NCBI RefSeq assembly: GCF_964340395.1
Contig: NC_135553.1
Span: 14,857,001-14,921,000, forward strand
Direction: 5' to 3'
Length of the DNA stretch: 64,000 nt
DNA from: Glandiceps talaboti
Taxonomy: Eukaryota; Hemichordata; Enteropneusta; Spengelidae
Shown: positions 23,301 through 30,995 of the stretch, one piece after another
Layout of the letters: each line of letters begins with the position of its first letter
How positions within the stretch are numbered: position 1 is the stretch's first letter
Made by a program: the position numbers and the translations under genes
The notes under the pieces: generated by a model
Told to the model about the DNA's origin: nothing
Database searches by the model: none
What the model saw: only the letters and a program-made list of their open reading frames with translations

Positions 23301-26300
23301 TCGGTTGTTCCACATGCTCTGCATGACAATTACCACTGTCAGTCTGTTTTGCAATGTTTTTATTTTTTCTTATATGTATAATTTGTTTGTCATTTTCCTC
23401 TTTTTGACCCTCATTCTTGTCATTTGTAAATTCTAGACTTCTCCTAGCCGTTGCATTTTGCAAAGATTCTTGCGACAAGTCCCGCTCGTAGTCGTAGGAC
23501 TCCTCTCGATCAGAATGCGCTTTGACTAATGCTGGGGATGGCTCGTTTAGAGTATAGGAACCCCTTCGTCTGACTGTGACCGGAGGTGAAACATCGTCAC
23601 TTTGACTTGTACCTGACATAGAGCTAAGCGCAACATATTTTGACTGATCACCTCCGTTTTCTTGTCCAACAGGCGCACCTCTGACTTTCCACGAGTCTTT
23701 GTCTGGCAAGACTTCATCGTTCATAGTGTCTATGGATTCCTCGATGTCTCTAAGTGTATCTGCACTATCTGTCACACAGCTGATGGGTAGAGAGCAAGAC
23801 ACGGCTGCTGATCCATAAGTCATCTGGTCACTACTGCCAGTGCTAGTCAACTGTTTAACTTCGTCCTCGTGATGGTCAGTCTCTATATTTGGTGTCACGC
23901 TTTTGAAATCACTGTGATCATCTGACAAGACAACGCTATTCTCAAGCTGAGTATCTGACTGTGATGTGCTTGGTCTTATAGCTGAGAGATCAGGGGTCTG
24001 CGAAGGTCCTGGCATTGGCAGTGGTGTGTAATCGCCAATTAGACTTATGGCTGATTCTGTATCACTTACCGGTGGAAAATCTTGAAATCTCATCTCCATC
24101 TCACTCACTTCTCTTTTATCTTCATCCGGCTCTATTTCTTCCTTTCTTTCATCTTCTGATTCTTGACTAGATAAGCTTATCGGCGATTCCGCATCTTCAT
24201 ATTCTGAGGTTGAAGTTCTCACTGAAGATGGACTGTCTTCTTTCTCCTTGACAGTATTACTGGACTCTGACGAGCTGGGAAGACTCTCATCGCTTTCATT
24301 GACAGCAATAACAGTCCTGTTTAATTCACTAATATCGCTACTACTACTGGTTGACTTGTATCCGCTGGTTACCAGATCATCTGTTGCATCTAGATGTAGT
24401 ATCGGTTGTCCTGAAGCTGAAACATTACCACTGTCATCCAGAAGAGTATCTTCTTGTTTCGTTTTCGTATCTTGTATTTCTGGAATTCTTTCGATGGGTG
24501 TAGAAGACATGGTTTCTCTTGACATGCTACTTTCTGATAAGGTGTGTCTATAGGACGACCCCATTCCACTGTCAACCTCTCTGGATGACTCATCACCAAT
24601 GACAGGACTACATTCTGGAGTACAGCCACCTCCGGGATGCTGTGTCTTTCTCTCCTATAGATGGATTCAATGTTATGAAATATATAGTTAGTAAAATTGT
24701 GTGCATGGGGCATAATTTTTCATGTCCGAAATACATACACATCAATACCGCCAAGTCAAATGAGTAGAAATAAAGTTATAATGTAAGCATAACGTACACA
24801 TGGCCATCTTCATGCTTTTCTATTTCAAATGTCTTTGGAAACATTTAAATGTATCGCCTTTTCCTATTTCATACTAAATGTAGATTTTCTGAAAAAACAG
24901 TTGTTGGTAGAACTTGTACACACTGAAAACATTGGGGGACATGAGGCACATTTGGATGATCAAAAAATTGGATAATTGGAGTTTATGGTTGGCTATTTTG
25001 AGACTAACCCCCCACCCCCACCCCATTTCTAGATCTACTCTTTACAATCAGGTTCAATGGCATGCTCACATCTATTGAATCTACAACAGCCTGTACTTTT
25101 TCTAGTAGTCTCTTCTTCTTGTGATCTTGTAACTTGGCTTCAAGGTCAACCGCTTGTTGTTTATACTTCCTCATTTCTTCTATTCTGTCAGGTGTCATCT
25201 ACAGAAGGCAAAATCAGAAGTGTTATGGGGTACATATCTACATAGTGCAAAATCAGAAGTGTTATGGGTTACATATCTATATAGTGCAAAATCAGAAGTG
25301 CTATAGGTAACATATCTACATAGAGCAAAATTGGAAGTGTTATAGGTTACATATCTACATAGAGCAAAATTGGAAGTGTTATAGGTTACATATCTACATA
25401 GTGCAAAATCAGATGTGCTATAGGTTACATATCTACATAGTGTAAAATCAGAAGTGTTATAGGTTATATATCTACATAGTGTAAAATCAGAAGTGCTATA
25501 GGTTACATATCTACATACAGCAAAATCAGAAGTTATAGGTTACATATCTACATAGTGCAAAATCAGAAGTGTTATAGGTTATATATCTACATAGTGTAAA
25601 ATCAGAAGTGCTATAAGTTACATATCTACATACAGCAAAATCAGAAGTTATAGGTTACATATCTACATAGTGCAAAATCAGAAGTGCTGTAGGTTACATA
25701 TCTACATAGTGCAAAATCAGAAGATGTTATAGGTTACATATCTACATAGTGCAAAATCAGATGTTATAGGTTACATATCTACATAGTGCAAAATCAGAAG
25801 TGTTATGGGTTACATATCTACATAGTGCAAAATCAGAAGTGCTATAGGTTACCTATCTACATAGTGCAAAATCAGAAGTGTTATGGGTTACATATCTACA
25901 TAGTGCAAAATCAGAAGTGCTATAGGTTACACATCCACATAGTGCAAAATCAGAAGTGTTATGGGTTACATATCTACATAGTGTAAAATCAGAAGATGTT
26001 ATAGGTTACATATCTACATAGTGTAAAATCAGAAGTGTTATGGGTTACATATCTACATAGTGTAAAATCAGAAGTGTTATGGGTTACATATCTTCATAGT
26101 GTAAAATCAGAAGTGTTATAGGTTACATATCTACATAGTGCAAAATCAGAAGTGCTATAGGTTACATATCTACATAGTGCAAAATCAGAAGTGCTATAGG
26201 TTACATATCTACATAGTGCAAAATCAGAAGTGCTATAGGTTACATATCTACATAGTGCAAAATCAGAAGTGCTATAGGTTACATATCTACATAGTACAAA

Positions 26301-27377
26301 ATCAGAAGTGTTGTACGTTACATATTTATCATATATAGTGCAAAACAGGATTATATTATAGGTTCCATACAATGTAGATACATCAACATTTTTGTGGCAG
26401 AAAACAGTTTGTAAAACCCTATTCATCAAAATGTGTCATTCAAAATGACTAAATCACATTCAAACATCCAAAAATATAATGAATAATGTTAAGAGTGCCA
26501 GCCAAAGGAGTGTTCTCAAAGACTGAATATACGTATGTACACATAGCCTGTCAGTATGGTCTCAAAAGCTGTATGTAATGTACATTTTGTACAATCCCAC
26601 AAAACTGTGACAGACGAGGTAAGTATCAATGTCCAGCTAAATGAGCTCACTACAATAATATCATTTAACTTCCTGTGTGTTATCAAGATTGAAATAAAAA
26701 AGATTGAAACACCCTCCCATATCTATTAGTGCGTACTACAAGATATAGACACATAAAGTGACTTGTTACATGTCCCTAAAACCACAAATTATCATTTTTA
26801 CCAACACTTTAGAAAGAATTAATTTCTTGAATAGTCCATTTAGTGACTACATTTGATATCATTAATCCTTGATTCCAATGGTCCAAACTTTAAAGGTCAT
26901 ACCATTTCTTTTCTAACACTGGTAGTGGATAACTTGTACATATTCATCATGTCTAACTTACCATTGGAGGTGGTATTGGTTTGCCATCCATCTTGATCAT
27001 AGAGACAAAATCTGAATTAAATCTATCCATTGTTATCATACTCTCACTGAGAGTATACAGTGCCTGCATCTGGGAGTCAAAGAACTCTGTGATGTCTCCC
27101 ATCATGGACATGGCCGATGTCTATAGATATAAAAAACAATGGAACAGTACATATACATTAGCTGCTAGCATTATCATACAGTATAGGACTGTTAACAGGG
27201 CTCAAAATTGACAGTAGTCAAGGGCATGTAGACTACCAAACATTGTGTCTTGACTACCAACTTTGTTATTTGGTAGTCTATTATAAGACCAATGGAAATC
27301 AATGGAGATGAGTAGCTGAAGCAGTTCACTTGGATAAATTTGGCTACCAAGCCTAAAACCTAAATTCAAGCCCAGTT

Positions 27378-27417
<40 letters not shown>

Positions 27418-30052
27418 GTGGTTCATTTACACAAATGTATAAATGATTGCAAACTTTGGTGACAAAAAAAAACAAAAGAGAGAAGGGTAAATGGGGAGTC
27501 AAGAAACAGCTTACATCTAGTCTAGCCTGACCCCCGACATTGTACATTGTGAATGATAACAATAAATGAAAACATCAAATCATATAGTTATAGTTATACA
27601 TGCAATTTGAAAATACAGACTTGATTGACGTTTACAACTTTCATGCTAATTCAATTGTACAGTTCAAGAGTGAAATGGGAAAGAATGCTACTGGATTTTT
27701 GTTTAAACTATTAACCATTCAAATTTCAATCATATGTTCTGAACCTTAGAGATGAACTTGTCAGAGGCTAATGCCATTATTACCTGATAATAATTTTGTT
27801 TATAATAGTAGTACATTTGCTAGTCAGTTTACTATCTACCCCCACTTCTTTAATTCAATTCAACCTAGGGTATATATTTGATTTGTGTTGACCATGTTCT
27901 ACTTGTGTAATTCACGCGCATTTGCTTCATGCACATTCTTTTAAATTTTAACAATTGTTATGGTGTCATTCAATATAATTCAAACTTGTTAAGAAAGCCT
28001 GCTCAGGTGTGAAAATAGTCAAGATTCAATTTGTTTGTGTACTGTAGTCATTTACTACTGATACAATATGAGAATGACAGACACAAGTTTCCTTGATGCA
28101 ATACATTCCCCATGTCAATGTCTATGTAGCTAGTAATTGAAATCAAAGATTAGAAAGGCTATGCAACCCTACCATTATCTTCTACAGCTACTAAAACATT
28201 GTACAGACTCATTCTCAGGATGGTCACAATAATAGTCTGTGATAATTTCTATATCACCAAAAACTTACCAAACTTACTGTGGAACATTAAAATGTGTAAA
28301 GGAGTGACAAGTCTATGATATGTTAGTCACACGACAAAATGGTGTCATGTCAATAAAAAGGAGTCTAGGCTTATTTTCAACCATTTCCTTAAAACTTCTT
28401 ACAAGTTCAACCACATACGAAATGTGTCTGTCACACTTGTGATCAAAAAGAGACACAATTTACCTCCCCCCCCCCCCAACAATCTAACACTTCCTATGGT
28501 TTTGTATGTTAGTGATGTGTATTATGTAAAGTCAGACATTTTATGATGTCATAACTCATTCAGAATGGTAAATCTAGTATTAGTGAATTAATCTAGTTTC
28601 ATTATGTGTACACATTTTAAGCAATACATCTTGACAATTTCATCGAATTACATTGTTACGAACTCACATATATGTAAGAGTCATAATGACATTCATAGAC
28701 ACTTCTCCTATTAAACTGAACCACACCCACAAATAAAAATAAATCTGTCTAAAACATTGAATGAATACATTACAGATGTATGAACTCATACTGACTGTAC
28801 ATGAATTTCTCCTACCTGAACCACACCCTGGTGACCCACCAATAAAAATAAAACTTTAAAACATGGTATGATATACAACGTAAGCTGTAGGACAATAGAA
28901 TAACTGTGAACAACAAGCTTCAAGTTCAAAAAGAACAAAAACAAAGATCAAAATAGCATGGCCTTGTAACCTACTTGTACCTATTGTTGCCAATGTTGGT
29001 ACATGTATATTGTTGATTCATAGTCTAAAATACGACCAACTGTAAAATAATACAATAGGAAGCTACATGTAGGGAGTAATTTAGCATATGGAAATCAATA
29101 TGTGTATTTGGTTCGGAATAGTTAGAACTGCTTCCATGAACAACATTTGTAATTAACACATAAGTTCTCAGTCTTCAACTTGATTACTACTAGTAAAATC
29201 GAAGTGGAAGACGCATCGAAGACACATGTATTAAGATTTGCATTACACTACAGGTTGCATACTTTGCTACATCAATATACACTGCAAACAACCTAACAAG
29301 TATAGGTAAGAGGCAGCATGTCAAATAGCCTGTGAAAGCACGTTGTTGACGAAATTACACCGTTGTAATGCCCTGACAGCAATGTCTGATACACAGTGAT
29401 GATAGAATAACGAAATCATAACATTAACAACATTCCTACCAGCAAAGTACAATGAAAATGGAACTCAGTCACGAGTTTCTCTGGCGAATTATCCATGGCA
29501 GTGTCGATAGCTTCAAATTCCCTGAGAGTCGATGAAAGTCACGCACACGAAGTGATGGGTGCACTGATTGAATTCGAAGTCAAAACTAACGTACGTTATT
29601 CCCTTTTAACAAGACGTAACATGTACCTGTACGATTCTAAACAAGTCACAACAACGTCTTGTGATGAAGTTTTACGGCTTGGTCACGATCTGTAGTATCC
29701 TAAGTGCGCAAGCTTCAATTTCTAGTACACAGAAAAGGTTACACGTATATTTGCATTGATTATTACACACTGTATTTGTGAACGATCTCGATTTTGTGTT
29801 CAGGAAGATTCAAATTTCTGAAGAATGTACACCGCTGGGTGACTCACCGCGTCGCTCCCGTAGGCCGTATTTATTATTATTGCGGTCCCTTTGTAAGGGC
29901 CAGCCTAAAGTTTCCGGTGCAAGTTAGATTAGATTTTGATGGCAAATAGGCTAAAATTGCAAGCAATATGGTGGGATGATGAGACAGATAAAAACTATTT
30001 CTTTACGTACCTGGTAATGTTTTGAACTTGTTCCGTCCTGAGACATCGCCAT
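15761..30052 (-). CDS. CCP110: CCP110 (CP110), centriolar coiled-coil protein, complete coding region
   Basis: CP110 caps the distal end of centrioles with CEP97, limits centriole length and blocks cilium assembly until removed. Twelve coding exons on the minus strand: 30011-30052, 26962-27120, 25070-25198, 22968-24654, 22080-22360, 21293-21409, 20472-20573, 19960-20076, 19626-19693, 16977-17063, 16723-16782 and 15761-16001. All phases join, giving about 1029 residues (human about 1000). The long exon 4 encodes an acidic Ser-rich region and ends in a Gln/Glu coiled coil (about residues 585-672). Residues 767-880 are the conserved C-terminal block: [59 protein letters not shown]; human has [53 protein letters not shown] near the C-terminus matches human RVLQPNQG. 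The exon 3 donor is ambiguous (25070 or 25046; the latter adds 8 residues in frame). Confidence 0.93.
16340..16665 (+). repeat. Irregular 21-bp tandem array in CCP110 intron 11
   Basis: Variants of ATATGAACTTAGCAACAACA repeat with 15- to 21-bp spacing and small shifts (CTTATCAACAAG, CATAGCAACAAC). The units are multiples of 3, so spurious ORFs run through both strands. Confidence 0.9.
16723..16782 (-). CDS. CCP110: CCP110 coding exon 11
   Basis: 60 bp; encodes [20 protein letters not shown] (human RVLQPNQGQNAPVHRLLS). Acceptor TTTTTCAG|AGTCTT, donor GTACAG|GTAGGG. Confidence 0.88.
16977..17063 (-). CDS. CCP110: CCP110 coding exon 10
   Basis: 87 bp; encodes AVNVNQTTSRPKTAPPTVST. Acceptor CACTACAG|AGCAGT, donor TGCCAG|GTAAAT. 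Lineage-variable linker; phases fit exons 9 and 11. Confidence 0.8.
17325..17640. repeat. Two diverged ~150-bp tandem blocks at the head of the 42-bp array
   Basis: Both blocks share, in order, GTTCCAGACAAATGAATACC / TCCTGGACAGACATTTATC, CATCTGAAAGA.AATACTGTA, a CTGT or TCTCTG run, and TTGTG.GGCAATCAACATG. The last part of the block is the unit that was amplified to the right. Confidence 0.65.
17590..18718. repeat. 42-bp minisatellite, about 26 units, CCP110 intron 9
   Basis: Unit: GTATGTGTTGTGTGGGCAAA then CAACATGCAAGTTTGTCAGTTG, with small variants (GATATG for GGTATG, AAGCG). The period of 14 codons keeps long reading frames open on both strands (up to 394 codons); they match no gene and cross no splice logic. 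Confidence 0.95.
19057..19540 (-). repeat. 59-bp minisatellite, about 8 units, with donor-like motif per unit
   Basis: On the plus strand each unit has ATAATGTTATACCCCCAACC, CCCAAAGCCCACTCCTCCAG and ATTGGCTCACCTCTGCTTAC. On the CCP110 strand this gives GCAGAG|GTGAGCCAAT, a good 5' splice-site match in every unit. It lies in intron 9, just downstream of exon 9 (CCP110 sense), with no annotated exon at its edge. Confidence 0.9.
19626..19693 (-). CDS. CCP110: CCP110 coding exon 9
   Basis: 68 bp, residues 879-900 and two bases of the next codon. KQGPNQRISAVTKKVMERRK: compare human SPRVALSAATQKSLDRKK. Acceptor GTTACAG|AAACAG, donor ACAAA|GTAAGT. Confidence 0.9.
19960..20076 (-). CDS. CCP110: CCP110 coding exon 8
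   Basis: 117 bp, 39 residues (840-878): [20 protein letters not shown] then [19 protein letters not shown], the most conserved stretch of the family. Acceptor GTCTACAG|CTAAGA, donor AAACAG|GTAACA. Confidence 0.95.
20144..20362. repeat. (CATA)n microsatellite in CCP110 intron 7
   Basis: About 220 bp of CATA interrupted by GTAA variants. It lies between exons 7 and 8. Confidence 0.95.
20472..20573 (-). CDS. CCP110: CCP110 coding exon 7
   Basis: 102 bp, 34 residues (806-839): DTYSFVYEFQEETPVKRGNL then [14 protein letters not shown], matching human DTMEFIRSFQSEAPLKRG..SAQDASLQERVLAQ. Acceptor ATTTCAG|GATACT, donor GCACAG|GTTAGT. Confidence 0.95.
21293..21409 (-). CDS. CCP110: CCP110 coding exon 6 (IQ-like calmodulin-binding block)
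   Basis: 117 bp, residues 767-805. Acceptor GTCACAG|GTTGCT, donor [32 protein letters not shown] then [19 protein letters not shown]: the basic IQ-like helix conserved in CP110, a likely calmodulin contact. Confidence 0.95.
22080..22360 (-). CDS. CCP110: CCP110 coding exon 5
   Basis: 281 bp, residues 673-766. Acceptor TTTTGTAG|GAGATT; donor AGAAAG|GTCAAG is weak but is the only one that keeps phase 0 into exon 6. Encodes GDSDSESTGCSRPGYSDSLE and FYLEGQLKPATMSD (compare human FYLWGSS). Confidence 0.85.
22529..22685. repeat. (TATG)n / (TG)n microsatellite in CCP110 intron 4
   Basis: TATG repeats mixed with GTGTGT and ACGT variants, 170 bp from the exon 5 acceptor. Confidence 0.95.
22968..24654 (-). 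CDS. CCP110: CCP110 coding exon 4 (large central exon)
   Basis: 1687 bp, residues 111-672 and one base of codon 673. Acceptor ATCTATAG|GAGAGA, donor GGTAGAG|GTGAGT. The sequence is rich in Ser, Asp, Glu and Thr and poorly conserved, with many SP/TP sites. It contains DSGNVS at 24418-24435, fitting the beta-TrCP degron DSGxxS. It ends in a long coiled coil with Gln runs (LLDQQKQQLQQLLEQQQQE). Confidence 0.93.
25070..25198 (-). CDS. CCP110: CCP110 coding exon 3 (borders the acceptor-site minisatellite)
   Basis: Acceptor CTTCTGTAG|ATGACA, residues 68-110. Encodes TPDRIEEMRKYKQQAVDLEA and KKRLLEKVQAVVDSID, matching human [20 protein letters not shown] and KKALLTRVQEILDNVQ. Preferred donor ATAGAT|GTGAGC; the alternative CTGATT|GTAAAG at 25045 keeps the frame and adds VSMPLNLI. 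The intron upstream abuts the acceptor with tandem copies of the same pyrimidine tract and AG. Confidence 0.85.
25199..26355 (-). repeat. 39-bp minisatellite made of CCP110 exon 3 acceptor-site copies
   Basis: About 29 units lie directly against the exon 3 acceptor. On the CCP110 strand each unit reads ACTTCTGATTTTGCACTATG then TAG|ATATGTAACC; the real acceptor is ACTTCTGATTTTGCCTTCTG then TAG|ATGACACC. The array therefore repeats the pyrimidine-rich tract, the AG and the first bases of the exon. Variants include shorter units lacking GTGC and units with AGATGTT. The far end (26300-26355) is degenerate. Confidence 0.93.
26962..27120 (-). CDS. CCP110: CCP110 coding exon 2
   Basis: 159 bp, phase 0, residues 15-67. 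Acceptor TCTATAG|ACATCG, donor CCAATG|GTAAGT. Encodes FNSDFVSMIKMDGKPIPPPM, aligning with human SISLIRFHGVAVLSPLL. Confidence 0.88.
27121..30010. other. CCP110 intron 1, no exon recognised
   Basis: 2.9 kb of AT-rich sequence. It contains a small inverted-end element (27198-27376), an AAT run (27379-27417) and a C-homopolymer near 28467. No additional CCP110 exon is needed by the reading frame. Confidence 0.5.
27198..27376. mobile_element. MITE-like element with imperfect terminal inverted repeats
   Basis: Left end AGGGCTCAAAATTGAC; the reverse complement of the right end is TGGGCTTGAATTTAGG. Internal TGACTACCAA / TTGGTAGTC segments are also palindromic. No ORF. Confidence 0.45.
30011..30052 (-). 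CDS. CCP110: CCP110 coding exon 1
   Basis: Start ATG at 30052-30050 in context CAAAATGGC, residues 1-14 (MAMSQDGTSSKHYQ), donor TACCAG|GTACGT. The frame stays open for 63 codons upstream but contains no other ATG. Confidence 0.75.
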
Positions 30053-30740
30053 TTTGAAAAATGTATACAGTGCCGCGGCTTCCTTGTATGTAGATGAAAG
30101 GACAGTTTCAATTGGACGCTCTTCGTTAGACGCCCAATCAACGTTCTCCTCATACAAATGTACGGGCGAGTCAACATGTGAAATAAAGTCCCGAGAATGT
30201 TTGCTCACGTGACTGACAGTCAGCTGACAGTGACTCTCCACAGGCTGGAAATTGTTGAGTGACTGTCACACGTATGCGAATTTCCTTCGGAGAACGCTAT
30301 ATGTTTGCAGGGTTTTTTTTCGATGGATTGATAGCAGCACAACATGTGTATAAACCATTCACGTCATTTTGCCAAACGTTGCCGAAGTGGGATATCAGTC
30401 GTAAGTTAATTAGTTATCTGCTGAGCTAAAGTCAGCTGACCATATCAATATTTACGCTGTATCATCTGTCTGGTGACGAACAGTTAATTTCCTTGTACAT
30501 ATGGACTTGGATTTGAAGAGTTTTCCTTTCGTTATGCATTGGTTACTTTGATAGACCAAATTGAGAGTTCTATCTCCAATTTGCTGGGTTACGTCACTGT
30601 CAGAAGTAAGTGATTTCACCCCAAAGCCCGCGAAAAGTCCACACCTGTGCTGTGGCTATTTAATAACAAGCATAAACAATATTGACGTGTTCACTCCTAT
30701 CCACACAAGTTCAGTATTAGCAAAATCAGAATTTGATGAA
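30053..30740. promoter_or_regulatory. Divergent promoter region between CCP110 and FLCN
   Basis: The two start codons are 688 bp apart, pointing away from each other. The interval holds a CLEAR-type E-box at 30204-30213, two CAGCTGAC motifs (30221, 30432) and a TTTGAA next to the CCP110 ATG. A 5' UTR intron for FLCN is possible: donor-like CAGAA|GTAAGTG near 30606 and an acceptor AG at 30714 or 30720. No TATA box stands out. Confidence 0.6.
30204..30213. promoter_or_regulatory. CLEAR-type E-box CTCACGTGAC
   Basis: Matches 9 of 10 bases of GTCACGTGAC, the palindromic site bound by TFEB/TFE3/MITF. FLCN acts in the pathway that controls TFEB/TFE3, and vertebrate FLCN is reported to be one of their targets. 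Function here is inferred. Confidence 0.5.
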
Positions 30741-30995
30741 ATGAATGCAATTATTTCACTGTGCCATTTCTGTGAGGTTCATGGACCTAGTGTAGTGTTC
30801 TGCACTCAACCATTCCAGGCTGAGCAGCAAGGGGGTGAAGAGCCCAATAACTGTGCTGCTGGTTGTGGTGATGGTGGTGGTGAGAGTGTATGGTATTATC
30901 ATAAGGAAAGAAGACTGAAATCACCAACATGTGCATCAATGTCATCAACAACAAGTGACACCACGCCACCAACCAAGAAATCAGATACCTGTGAG
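30741..30995 (+). CDS. FLCN: FLCN coding exon 1
   Basis: Residues 1-85. Start ATG at 30741 (context GAAATGA). Opens [16 protein letters not shown] (human MNAIVALCHFCELHGP) and ends KKSDTCE (human KKSDMCE). Donor TGTGAG|GTACTT. Without splicing the frame runs on to 31313, which is intron. Confidence 0.95.

Noticed and set aside
29495-29695. 66-codon plus ORF upstream of the promoter
   Set aside because: It is antisense to CCP110 intron 1, short, and shows no family features.
30053-30241. N-terminal extension of CCP110 by 63 codons
   Set aside because: The frame is open, but the only possible start is GTG. The ATG at 30052 has a strong context, and human CP110 has no such extension.
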